The translations under genes and the position numbers were made by a program. Source: Actinospica robiniae DSM 44927 (GTDB taxonomy: Bacteria; Actinomycetota; Actinomycetes; Streptomycetales; Catenulisporaceae). Taken from it: DNA of 64,000 nucleotides. The notes under the pieces were generated by a model, which saw only the letters and a list, made by a program, of their open reading frames with translations, made no database searches and was not told the DNA's origin. The DNA lies in assembly GCF_000504285.1 (NCBI RefSeq), contig NZ_KI632511.1, forward strand, positions 3,903,372-3,967,371, read 5' to 3'. Positions 42,973-50,968 of this stretch are shown here, piece after piece (positions within the stretch are counted from its first letter, which is position 1; every line of letters begins with the position of its first letter).

Positions 42973-43866
42973 TCAGTCCTGGAGGATGTGGGAGCGTGCC
43001 TGCAGGGTGGAGAAGACGGGCGGCTCGCTGGCGTGCGCGAGCAGGGTCAGCGCCGCCCGCGAGGGCGTATCCGGCTCCGCGGTGGCCACCACGACCACGG
43101 GTCCGGGTCCGTAGCTGAGGGTCTGCTGGGTGACGGTCAGTGATCCGACCAGCGGATGACGCATCTCGTAGGCGGCCACCGTGCACGGCTTGATCCGGTG
43201 GTCTGCCCACATCGCGGCGAACTCCCCGCTCTTGGCGCAGAGTTCACCTACCAGGGCGTGCAGCGCTGCGTCCTCGGGATGTTCGCCCGCTACCAGCCGC
43301 AGCGCCCCGACCGCGGCCTTGGCCTTGCTCGGCCAGTCCGCGTAGAGCTCCCGCAGATGCGCGTCCAGGAACAGCAGCCGCGCCATGTTGGGACGCTCGC
43401 CCGGCACGTCCGGGGCACCCGGATCCACGTGGCCTGCGAACAGCGCGTGCCCCATCCGGTTCCACGCCAACACGTCGGAACGCCGCCCCAGCACGAGCGC
43501 CGGAGCCTCGCCCAGCGCGTCGAGCAACTGACGCATCGGCTCCGACACCCGCTCCGGCGCCGGCCGCCGCGCTCGCGTTCGCCCCTTGCCCATCCGGGCC
43601 AGGTCGTGCAGGTACCGCCGTTCCGACTCGTCCAGCCGCAGCGCCCCGGCGATCGCGTCGAGCACCTCGGGCGAGGCGCCGAGCGACTGCCCCTGCTCCA
43701 GCCGCGTGTAATACGACGAGCTCACTCCCGCCAGCAGCGCCAGCTCCTCGCGCCGCAGGCCCGGCACGCGTCGGCGTTCCCCGTACGTGGGCACCCCGAC
43801 ATCCTCCGGACGCACCTGCGAGCGCCGCGTGTGCAGGAAAGCCCCGAGGGGCGAGTTCGCCGTCAT
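42973..43866 (-). CDS. XRE-family regulator with MmyB-like ligand domain
   Basis: A 297-residue regulator. The helix-turn-helix (VPGLRREELALLAGVSSSYY, TRLEQGQSLGASPEVLDAIA) is followed by a C-terminal domain (LGRRSDVLAWNRMGHALFAG, ARLLFLDAHLRELYADW) of the MmyB type that binds fatty acids or similar ligands. The ATG at 43866 is the obvious start. It lies 141 bases upstream of the beta-propeller/MBL operon and on the same strand, as is common for MmyB regulators and their target oxidoreductases or hydrolases. Confidence 0.93.
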   Translation of the reverse strand: MTANSPLGAFLHTRRSQVRPEDVGVPTYGERRRVPGLRREELALLAGVSSSYYTRLEQGQSLGASPEVLDAIAGALRLDESERRYLHDLARMGKGRTRARRPAPERVSEPMRQLLDALGEAPALVLGRRSDVLAWNRMGHALFAGHVDPGAPDVPGERPNMARLLFLDAHLRELYADWPSKAKAAVGALRLVAGEHPEDAALHALVGELCAKSGEFAAMWADHRIKPCTVAAYEMRHPLVGSLTVTQQTLSYGPGPVVVVATAEPDTPSRAALTLLAHASEPPVFSTLQARSHILQD

Positions 43867-43908
43867 GACTCGAGTATCTGCCGAACCCGCACCGGTAGCC
43901 TGCCCCGC

Positions 43909-44826
43909 TCAGGGGTAGGCACGAGCGGGTCTGCCGGCATCAGCCCCCCGTCGAGAATGTTCCTCGTAGAAGGAGAGCAGCCCGTCCGCGAGCCTGTCGG
44001 GGGCCTCCATCGCCGCATAGTGGCCGATGCCGTCGATGAACAGGGCACTGACGTCCTCGGCGACCTGCCGCATGGTCGTCGGGGTGAACTCCCTGGACCT
44101 GCCGCCGACGGCGAGCACGGGCATGGTGAGCTTCCTGGACGCCAACTGACGGATTTCGTCGCCTTCGCGGAGCATCGATCGGTACAGCCCGGCCGCGCCC
44201 TTGAACGCGTCGGGCCGTGCGTAGGAGCGGGCGAGCTCGTCGACGTCCTCGTCGGTGAACGCATCAGGGGTCGCGCAGAGCGAGGGGATCGCGTACTGCT
44301 CGAGGAATACCCGTTCTCGTCCGGCGAGCAGCATTTCGGGGATGCCCGCGGCTGCGAGCACGCCGATGTGCCACACGCCGCCGCGGGTGACGTCCGCCAG
44401 CGCTTCGACACCGAAGCCGGGCAGGCCGGTCTCGATCGCCGCGTAGCTCCGCACGAGCTCGGGGTGTGTGGCGGCGACGCGGAACGTGGCGGGGCCGCTG
44501 ACGTCCTGGCCGGTGAGGTGGACCGGGCCGACGTCGAGTCGCGCGATCAGTTCGCTCAGGTCCTGCGCCGCGGTCGCGCTGTCGTGCGCTCCGGTCGCGG
44601 TGGCGGAATCGCCGAAGCCGCGAAGATCGGGGACGAATACCCGGTGGTGCGTGCTAAGCAGCGGGATCAGCTTGCGGAAGACCCACCAGGTCTCGGGAAA
44701 GCCGTGGACCAGCATGACGGGAGAGCCGGCGGTGCCGGCCGAGACGTAGTGCAGCTCGGTCCCGTTCACGCCGACGCGGTGGTGTTCGACGCCCGCGATG
44801 GTGGCGCCGCCGGTGCTGGGGCTCAT
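43909..44826 (-). CDS. Alpha/beta-hydrolase, epoxide hydrolase/haloalkane dehalogenase-like
   Basis: A 305-residue cytoplasmic hydrolase. HGFPETWWVFRKLIPLL gives the oxyanion-hole motif, and the nucleophile is Asp in TGQDVSGPA, as in epoxide hydrolases. A cap domain follows, and the catalytic His is in DGIGHYAAMEAPDRL. It should open an epoxide or cleave a halide via an ester intermediate. The ATG at 44826 has an AGGAG-type site (GAGGAGAAC). It is divergent from the MarR gene, and the shared region carries two GACAAC-N3-GTTGTC palindromes, so its expression is probably repressed by that MarR. Confidence 0.9.
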   Translation of the reverse strand: MSPSTGGATIAGVEHHRVGVNGTELHYVSAGTAGSPVMLVHGFPETWWVFRKLIPLLSTHHRVFVPDLRGFGDSATATGAHDSATAAQDLSELIARLDVGPVHLTGQDVSGPATFRVAATHPELVRSYAAIETGLPGFGVEALADVTRGGVWHIGVLAAAGIPEMLLAGRERVFLEQYAIPSLCATPDAFTDEDVDELARSYARPDAFKGAAGLYRSMLREGDEIRQLASRKLTMPVLAVGGRSREFTPTTMRQVAEDVSALFIDGIGHYAAMEAPDRLADGLLSFYEEHSRRGADAGRPARAYP

Positions 44827-44843
44827 CGTTCTCCTCTTAGATC

Positions 44844-44906
44844 GACAACGTGGTTGTCAATCTACAGGTCGACAACATGGTTGTCTACCCTGGCCTCTCG
44901 TATGAT
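44844..44906. promoter_or_regulatory. Divergent promoter region with two MarR-type palindromes
   Basis: GACAACGTGGTTGTC at 44844-44858 and GACAACATGGTTGTC at 44871-44885, both perfect six-base arms with a three-base spacer and 27 bases apart. For the plus strand, TATGAT at 44901-44906 is a good -10 box and would start transcription close to the ATG at 44914, giving a leaderless mRNA. On the minus strand TTGACA overlaps the first palindrome. Confidence 0.8.
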
Positions 44907-44913
44907 TCCTCGC

Positions 44914-45396
44914 ATGTCACGTTCACGGGGCGCTGAACTCGCACTACTGCTGCTCGGCGGCTTCCAGTCGATGGCGGACGAGGTGCACAGCGAACTCGCG
45001 CACCGCGGGCACCCGGGCGTGCGCGCATCGCACGAGTTCGCCCTGCGCGCCGTCGACGAGGGCGCCGACACGGCCTCGGAGCTCGGCCGGCGGCTCTCGG
45101 TCTCCAAGCAGGGTGCTGCCAAGACGATCGCCGCGCTGGAGCGGCTGGGATACCTCGAGCGGGAGTCCGACTCGAGCGACGGCCGCCTCAAACGCCTGCG
45201 GGTCACCGACCACGGCCACGACATGATGACGCTCGGCGCCTCGCTGTTCGACGATGTGCGCGAGCGCTGGGCGGCCCAGATGGGACCCGGACAACTCGAG
45301 GCACTCGAAGCGCACCTCGCCCGGCTCGTCGCGAGCCGGCCGTCGAGCGTGGACGCCGCCGCACGTCTCAATGAGGACCTCGGCGAGGTCACCTGA
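44914..45396 (+). CDS. MarR-family transcriptional regulator
   Basis: A 160-residue regulator. The winged helix reads TASELGRRLSVSKQGAAKTI, AALERLGYLERESDSSDGR and LKRLRVTDHGHDMM, flanked by N- and C-terminal helices that form the dimer. The ATG at 44914 is preferred; the earlier ATG at 44902 lies inside the -10 box TATGAT. It probably binds the two palindromes at 44844-44885, controlling itself and the divergent epoxide-hydrolase-like gene. The inducing ligand is unknown, often an aromatic or electrophilic compound in this family. Confidence 0.92.
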   Translation: MSRSRGAELALLLLGGFQSMADEVHSELAHRGHPGVRASHEFALRAVDEGADTASELGRRLSVSKQGAAKTIAALERLGYLERESDSSDGRLKRLRVTDHGHDMMTLGASLFDDVRERWAAQMGPGQLEALEAHLARLVASRPSSVDAAARLNEDLGEVT

Positions 45397-45455
45397 CGGT
45401 GGCCGAACGCCGGACGCCACCGCAGGCACCGTCTTCCCGCGCTCGGCTGCGTGAC

Positions 45456-45710
45456 CACACGAACCTGCCGTCGAATCCGTGCCGGAGCCCGAGCCGCAGC
45501 CCCGATCAGCCGCCGTGCGAGGCCTATGCCGATGGCGATGAGCAGTGTGGGTTCCAGGACGTCGCCGACGTAGCTGCCCTGGACGTGGGCCTGAGTGAGC
45601 CAGCTGAAGCCGGTGATGAGGCATCCGCTGCCGGCCAGTATCAGCGCGCGCACGCCTGTTCGCGGCAACAGTGTGGCGGCCCATCGCGCGACGAGTAGGA
45701 ACGTCGCTAA
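45456..45710 (-). pseudogene. MFS transporter fragment (DHA2-type, late helices)
   Basis: Reads LATFLLVARWAATLLPRTGV, RALILAGSGCLITGFSWLTQ, VQGSYVGDVLEPTLLIAIGI, which matches helices 9-11 of EmrB/QacA-type drug/proton antiporters. The sequence before and after is unrelated and there is no start. It is a remnant, convergent with the MarR gene. Confidence 0.65.
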
Positions 45711-46262
45711 AGGCGGGAGTCTGTCCCAGCCCGGCTCGCAGAACCGACCGCGGGCATGCCCGTGCGCGAGTCGGCGTTGCGCACGTTCGCCACCTGCCGG
45801 GAGCCATTGGCTCCAAGCCCAGCCAGCGGCGCACGGTTGGTGGCCAGCGGGCACGAGTGAACCAAGTTGCCACTCAGCTTCTTGCGGGACCCTTTGTCTG
45901 CCAGGCGCCAGACCCCGAACATCAGTGGTACCCAAGCATTCCCTTCCATCGCCGATGCGCGCCGCGACATGCAGCGACGCCCGCCGCCGCTGTCTATCTC
46001 ATACCCAACAGTTGCCATGTTTCGTGTTGCATCCACTCGTTACCCGCTCGTTGAAACGTGGCCGATCCGGCCGCCCGTGAGCTGCGCACACCGCGTATCG
46101 CAGACGCTCGAAGTCATCCACCTCAACGCCGCCGCACTCGGTAGAAGACCCGACCCAGAGGAACCCGCCAAGCTTTCCGAGCCATCTGACCTGCATGGAT
46201 TGGGTTATCGGCAAGCACAAAGCCCCGGGCAACGACACCACGCCTTGAAGGTCAGTAGCATC
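45711..46262. other. Gene-poor stretch
   Basis: About 550 bases without a supported gene. Several open frames exist on both strands, including a plus-strand extension of the following gene, but they are Arg/Pro-rich and show no domain. Confidence 0.4.
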
Positions 46263-47288
46263 GTGGATGTGCCGAATGCGCAGGCTGATCCGTTCTCGTC
46301 AGATCCACGACTTGCCCGGCTGACCCGGCTGCGCACGTCTCGCGGGTGGAGTTTCCCGAGCCCGATGGGCGAGGTCGCGGCGGTGCGGGCCGCGGGTTTC
46401 GAACCGGTCGGGCAGGTCTTCGGCACGACGGTGGTGCTCCTCGGCTCGGGCGACAGCTCACTTCCCGGTCCGCCGGGGTTCGGCCGCTGCTTCGTTCGTG
46501 ACGGCGGATCCGTGGCCGGCACGCCCACAAACGCCGACCCGCACAACCCGCTGCTCGCAGCGCTGACGGAGGCCCGGGATCGGGCGCTCGAACGCGTTCT
46601 CGACGAGTGTGCGGCGCTCGGCGGGGACGGAATCATCGGGATGCGGCTGCGCCGAACCGAGTTCTTCGCGCATACCGTGGAGCTCACCCTCGAGGGCACG
46701 GCTGTGCGGGCACGCGCATCGACCCGTCCCGCCGCGCTGTTCACCACGCACGTCTCCGGCCAGGACCTGGCGAGGCTCCTGGACGCGGGCTGGTTGCCGT
46801 TCGCGTTGGTCTTCGGCACGGCGTTGGCCGCGTGCCACTTTGACGACAGCATGTTCCAGCAGACCCGACGTGGCGTCGGACCCGCTGGAAACCGGGAGGT
46901 GGCGGGCTATACCCGCCTTGTCAACGACGCGCGGCACGAAGCTCGCCGGACGCTGGAGAACGCCGTGCGCGAGCGAGGCGGGCATGGAGCCGTCGTCCAC
47001 GAGATGACGCTTCAGTTCAGCGAACGCGAATGCCCCCGGCAGTTCGAACAGCACGCGGACTACGTCGCCGAAGCCACGATCCTCGGCTCGGCCATCATTC
47101 CGTTCGACAGAACCGTACCGTCGGCGCGGCCGGGTCCACTCACCATCATGAGACTCGACGGGCGCATCGCGCCGACGTCCAGGCGCGCGGGCGCACCTGA
47201 AGCCGAATCCGAGCCGCACACGCTTCCATCACCGAGCCTCGCGGACCGGGCCATCGCCTACTGGTCCAGCCGACGGCGCGGGCCATAA
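46263..47288 (+). CDS. YbjQ/heavy-metal-binding-domain (DUF74-like) protein
   Basis: A 341-residue protein with two related halves. The first has AVRAAGFEPVGQVFGTTVVL and then EARDRALERVLDECAALGGD and GIIGMRLRRTEFF; the second repeats the pattern (NDARHEARRTLENAVRERGG, HGAVVHEMTLQF). This is the pattern of YbjQ-type proteins, proposed to bind metals, here as a tandem duplication. GTG at 46263 is chosen because the conserved DPFSSDPRLARL opening begins soon after and GAAGG lies upstream; the open frame extends further without signal. Function unknown. Confidence 0.8.
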   Translation: MDVPNAQADPFSSDPRLARLTRLRTSRGWSFPSPMGEVAAVRAAGFEPVGQVFGTTVVLLGSGDSSLPGPPGFGRCFVRDGGSVAGTPTNADPHNPLLAALTEARDRALERVLDECAALGGDGIIGMRLRRTEFFAHTVELTLEGTAVRARASTRPAALFTTHVSGQDLARLLDAGWLPFALVFGTALAACHFDDSMFQQTRRGVGPAGNREVAGYTRLVNDARHEARRTLENAVRERGGHGAVVHEMTLQFSERECPRQFEQHADYVAEATILGSAIIPFDRTVPSARPGPLTIMRLDGRIAPTSRRAGAPEAESEPHTLPSPSLADRAIAYWSSRRRGP

Positions 47289-47499
47289 CCACCTGCTGTT
47301 CCGCAGGCCGGGCGAGGGCGCCGTCGACGAGCAGGACCAGCCGCCGAGGTACTCCGACACCTGGTTCGTCTTCCTCCTGGCCGCGCGTCTGCCTGCGATC
47401 TGGGGACAGTTCGGCAGTCCCCGAGCGCAGCGTCTGGCGGGTATTCATCCAGTCAACCCACTGACGTGTCGGTGGGCACGCGTATCGTGCCCGACTGCA

Positions 47500-47533
47500 G
47501 CCCCGCAGTGCTCGACCACTGCGGGGCCGTTTC
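47500..47533. terminator. Bidirectional terminator
   Basis: Perfect 11-bp stem GCCCCGCAGTG with CACTGCGGGGC and a six-base loop, followed by CGTTTCG. It lies between the plus-strand metal-binding-domain gene and the convergent beta-trefoil gene. Confidence 0.8.
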
Positions 47534-47566
47534 GCGTCCTGACGTGGCCATGTGGTCGTGGCGCCT

Positions 47567-48058
47567 CTATCCCTCCACGGGGACCAGGCGCCACGCCGTA
47601 AAGAAGTCTTCGCAGCGACTGGTCTCGGCCACGCCGGGGCCGAAGGCCAAGCAGGCGTTGAGAGCGAAGAAGCGCACGGTGCCGTCCCCAGCGTCTTGCT
47701 GGCGCCAGCTCTGCTCCAGCGAGCCGTCACACGGCCTCAACTCGACAGGGGCGTCGCGAGCAAACGGGAAGAACGACACGCATGCGCCGCTGTCCCGGTT
47801 GACCAAGGAGACGCCGTCCTCGGTGGGGGCGAGTTCCCAGACCTGTCCGTCGACGCGGCCGAATGGGTCGATGCGGACCGGACCGCCGTACTGTAAGCCG
47901 GTCAGGACGAGGCCGGGGTGGTCGGCGGATTCGATGAAGTAGCCCGGCGTGAGGGCTGCTGTGGCGGCCGATGCGGTGGCGGGGGCGAGCAGGCCGGTCG
48001 CGCAGCAGGAGGCCGCGGCGGTCGCGAGCGCGAGGCCGCGATTGATCAGAGATCTCAT
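47567..48058 (-). CDS. Secreted ricin-type beta-trefoil protein
   Basis: A 163-residue exported protein. The signal peptide (1-32) ends ATASA. The mature part has trefoil repeats: PGLVLTGLQYGGPVRIDPFG with QVWELAPTEDGVSLVNRDSG, and ELRPCDGSLEQSWRQQDAGD, matching the QxW-type ricin B fold, which binds galactose-type sugars. It stands alone without a catalytic domain, so it may be a secreted lectin or inhibitor. The ATG at 48058 is set by the signal peptide. Confidence 0.8.
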   Translation of the reverse strand: MRSLINRGLALATAAASCCATGLLAPATASAATAALTPGYFIESADHPGLVLTGLQYGGPVRIDPFGRVDGQVWELAPTEDGVSLVNRDSGACVSFFPFARDAPVELRPCDGSLEQSWRQQDAGDGTVRFFALNACLAFGPGVAETSRCEDFFTAWRLVPVEG

Positions 48059-48162
48059 GATCGAATTAATACCGCTGGGCGCCTCGACACCCGCGGACGA
48101 TCGGTCGCGGGTCATCCTCACGAGCGGCCCGGTAGCCCGACGGGACCAACCGAGACGCGCGA

Positions 48163-48194
48163 CGGCCTCGCAGCGAGTGCTGCGAGGCCGTTCC
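48163..48194. terminator. Hairpin terminator upstream of the beta-trefoil gene
   Basis: Perfect 11-bp stem CGGCCTCGCAG with CTGCGAGGCCG and a six-base loop. It lies 31 bases beyond the stop of the membrane gene at 48225-48830. Confidence 0.7.
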
Positions 48195-48224
48195 GTGTCG
48201 GCGCGCGCCTTCGGGCCTGGTTGC

Positions 48225-48830
48225 TTATACCCGATCGCCTGGAACATCCCAGGGATCCGTCACAGGCTGGGGCTGCGCGGTGCTTTGCATGGTGGCGTAC
48301 GACTGCGGAACCGGGTGATAGTAGCCCGGGCCGTATGCCGGGTACGGCATCGGGACGGGTTTGAAGTACGGTGCCGTCTTCTTGTGCCAGAGCAGGATCA
48401 CCGTGAACAGGCCGATGGTCCAGGACAGGCAGGTGACGGCGAGGGTCACGAACACGAGCCCGCCCGGCGCGGCATCGGCGAGGTCGACCACAAGGTTGAC
48501 GAGCAAGATGAGGGATGAGATCCCGAAGAACACGGTGCTGGTGATCCGCGCCCAGTTCTTGCCGGCCTTGTTGGCCTGCGCCATCCACAGCCACAGGCCG
48601 GCGAGAGTCAGATACCAGCCCATGTAGCCGACTATGTAGCCGACTTCGTACGTGGCACTGTTGGTGCTCGAACTGTCGCCGAGTAAGACCGTGCCAAGCC
48701 CGTTCGCCGCCGCGAGCGCTGCGCCGACGCGCATCAAATGGACGGCTCGCTGCAGGGTCGGTGGGAGCGGTCGCTTTCCCGGCGTGATGTATTGCGGGAA
48801 GGCTGTGTGCGGCGGCCCGGGTTGTTCCAT
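48225..48830 (-). CDS. Four-helix membrane protein, unknown function
   Basis: A 201-residue protein with a Pro-rich cytoplasmic N-terminus, four hydrophobic helices (about 30-50, 63-84, 95-118 and 126-148) and a Pro/Tyr-rich tail (YPAYGPGYYHPVPQSY). This layout is common among actinobacterial small membrane proteins. The start is ATG at 48830. It ends before a hairpin terminator. The family was not recognised. Confidence 0.8.
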   Translation of the reverse strand: MEQPGPPHTAFPQYITPGKRPLPPTLQRAVHLMRVGAALAAANGLGTVLLGDSSSTNSATYEVGYIVGYMGWYLTLAGLWLWMAQANKAGKNWARITSTVFFGISSLILLVNLVVDLADAAPGGLVFVTLAVTCLSWTIGLFTVILLWHKKTAPYFKPVPMPYPAYGPGYYHPVPQSYATMQSTAQPQPVTDPWDVPGDRV

Positions 48831-48996
48831 GGCGTTCCCCTCCTGGATTCGATCATGCAGGGGCTCATGGTAGGGCGCGACGGGTGTTCATAGTAAGACC
48901 TTTTGGTTCGGGTTCCTAAGTCAGCGCTCCCCAACCGGTCGCCCGCGTGGCCGACACGGGCTCGCGGCCGCCCGCCCAGCGCGGTTCGACGACCCC

Positions 48997-49197
48997 ATGA
49001 GCGACCGGGCAGGATACGCAGAAGTCACCCCGAGCGTGGTCCTGCGCGGCAGTCCGCTCGACGGCGTGGTACGGCACGTCGAGAGCAGGGAGCCGAACGA
49101 CGACCCGAACGTGATCGCCTTCCCCACGCCGAACGAGCTGATGCAACGCCGAACCGTCCTCGCAGGCCTCATCAACGAGTATCGACCAGCAGCCTGA
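48997..49197 (+). CDS. Small hypothetical protein
   Basis: A 66-residue open frame: MSDRAGYAEVTPSVVLRGSP, LDGVVRHVESREPNDDPNVI, and a C-terminal helix PNELMQRRTVLAGLINEYRP. Composition is protein-like (acidic/basic balance, few Arg runs) and resembles short actinobacterial proteins starting VVLRGGPLDG. No ribosome site is clear. May be an orphan or a fragment. Confidence 0.45.
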   Translation: MSDRAGYAEVTPSVVLRGSPLDGVVRHVESREPNDDPNVIAFPTPNELMQRRTVLAGLINEYRPAA

Positions 49198-49562
49198 AGC
49201 CTCAGGTCACACCATTGGCCGAGTTCTCGACCGCTAAAGGCTCCGAGATCTGGCACGATCACGAGGAAACAGGCTTCTTCGAAGGTGCGCACGCAGTGTT
49301 CACCTTCGCCGGCCACGCCACCTGGCACAACCCGCGCGCAGCCCATCGAGAACAACGAAGCATTGTCGGGAAAAGCGCTTCGCCTCGGGGGCCGTCCGCT
49401 GCCCCGGTTGTCGGCCCGGGGCGCCTCGATGTGTTCCTCATGGGGCTGGGAGTGGTTCGGGCTGGCTCGACGTGGGTTGGCTTCGGTTGGTGACGGGTCG
49501 CGCCAGGGTGCTCGCGATGTCATCAGCGCACTTGTGTCGGTGCTCGCATGTACGCTGCGCGC
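49198..49562. other. Gene-poor stretch before the SWIM gene
   Basis: About 365 bases. A plus-strand fragment reading LAEFSTAKGSEIWHDHEETG, FFEGAHAVFTFAGHATWHNP looks protein-like but has no start and was not identified. The end of the region contains the promoter of the SWIM gene, with TACGCT at 49551-49556 as a possible -10 six bases before the ATG. Confidence 0.4.
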
Positions 49563-50963
49563 ATGCCCGCGACTTCAGCGACCCAGACCTATAGGTACAT
49601 GCGTGCGTCTTCGATGACGGATACCGGGGTCCTTGATCTTCAGACCAGTGGCGGCATCGCTCATGGCGCCGAAGCTGCTCGGCCGGGAACCGGGGACGCG
49701 CCGGGGAATCCACGGTTCTTCTCGGGCTTCCTGGCGGAGGCGGAGCCTGCGGCCGCGGGGCTCCTCGGCCTGGCGAACGTCGCGGCGACCCACTACTTTC
49801 GGCGCGCTCCGTCGTTTCGTGATCCTGTGGTCACCTGCGACGCCGAGCGGCTGCGGTTCGAGTCGTTCTCCGCGTGTTGCGGCGTGTACGCACGTCTGGA
49901 TGTGCTGCCGGAGGCGATAGACGGAGAACGTCTGGCGCGTGGAACGACGAACGTCGATATCAACGACGCTCTCCGGTTATCGCTCGGCAGGGTTCGCGGG
50001 GCGGAGCCGATGCGTCTTGACGTGGGTCCGGAGGCGTTGAAAGTCACGACACTCGACGGCGCCGTCGTCGAGCGCAAGGTGCCCCTGCCTGGACGGTGGC
50101 TTCGCGGTTTCGCGGAGGTCCAGGCCCTGACGGCGCGGTTCGAGCCGCAGGCGCGGCTGAGCGCCGTGGACGGGCTGCGGTTTCTGCGCTCGCTGCCGTC
50201 GGGAGGGCGCGCGTCGCTGTGGGCGGTGCCTGCCGGGCGCTCGCTTCGTTTGACCTCCCGCGCGGTGCCCGGAGCAGTCAGCCTGCCGGATCCGGCCCGG
50301 TTGAAGGAGTTGCTGGCACTGCTGCGTTTCGGAGGCGCGCTGACCGTGTTCGGACCCGTGCTCGCCGCGGGCAGCGTGCCGGTCTCCTCCTGCTGGCTCC
50401 TCGAACTGCCGGGTATGCGCTTTACCCTCACTCTCTCGCCACAGGCCACACGAGGCTTTTCCGGGGAGGGCGCCGCGCTCACGGCGCTGTTGCAGGAGGA
50501 GTCGAGTGAGGATGCGCTCGCCGTTGTCGCTCTGCTTGACTATGAGGGACGGATAGAGCCGGAAGAGCTCTGCGAACGCGCGGGACTGAGCCGTGAGCGT
50601 GTCCGGGCCGCGTTGAGCATGCTCGGCAGCAGCGGCCGGGTGGGCTTCGACCCCGTCGACGCAGCCTACTTCCATCGGGAACTGCCTTACGAGGCGGCTC
50701 GCGCGATGAGGGACAACCCGAGGCTCGCAGCCGCGTATGCCCTCTGCGACGCAGACCTGGTCAAGACGCATGGAGACAACGTCCGCGTCCTTTCCGGCGA
50801 AAGCGACCACCTCGTGCGCTTCACCTCCCCGAACCCCGACGCCGAACCGATCAGCTGCACCTGCGCCTGGTGGGCCAGATACCAGGCCGGCCGCGGGCCG
50901 TGCAAGCACACGCTCGCCGCGCTGCTGCACCGCCGCCACGTCGATGCCCTCGAGGGAGAGTGA
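49563..50963 (+). CDS. SWIM zinc-finger protein (partner of DUF6493)
   Basis: A 466-residue protein. The N-terminal two-thirds is a conserved actinobacterial domain (NPRFFSGFLAEAEPAAAGLL, ESFSACCGVYARLDVLPEAI, VERKVPLPGRWLRGFAEVQA). A SWIM zinc finger lies at the C-terminus: Cys432, Cys434, Cys447, His449 (CTCAWWARYQAGRGPCKH). The ATG at 49563 is chosen because the conserved TQTYRYMR opening follows; ATGs at 49599 and 49614 are later options, and no ribosome site is seen, so the mRNA may be leaderless. The next gene starts five bases after the stop, so the two act together. Function unknown, possibly nucleic-acid or protein binding. Confidence 0.9.
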   Translation: MPATSATQTYRYMRASSMTDTGVLDLQTSGGIAHGAEAARPGTGDAPGNPRFFSGFLAEAEPAAAGLLGLANVAATHYFRRAPSFRDPVVTCDAERLRFESFSACCGVYARLDVLPEAIDGERLARGTTNVDINDALRLSLGRVRGAEPMRLDVGPEALKVTTLDGAVVERKVPLPGRWLRGFAEVQALTARFEPQARLSAVDGLRFLRSLPSGGRASLWAVPAGRSLRLTSRAVPGAVSLPDPARLKELLALLRFGGALTVFGPVLAAGSVPVSSCWLLELPGMRFTLTLSPQATRGFSGEGAALTALLQEESSEDALAVVALLDYEGRIEPEELCERAGLSRERVRAALSMLGSSGRVGFDPVDAAYFHRELPYEAARAMRDNPRLAAAYALCDADLVKTHGDNVRVLSGESDHLVRFTSPNPDAEPISCTCAWWARYQAGRGPCKHTLAALLHRRHVDALEGE

Positions 50964-50968
50964 TCCAG

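Noticed and set aside
14376-48899. Short shared sequence ATAGTAAGACC near 14376 and near 48892
   Set aside because: Eleven bases with no shared context; likely chance.
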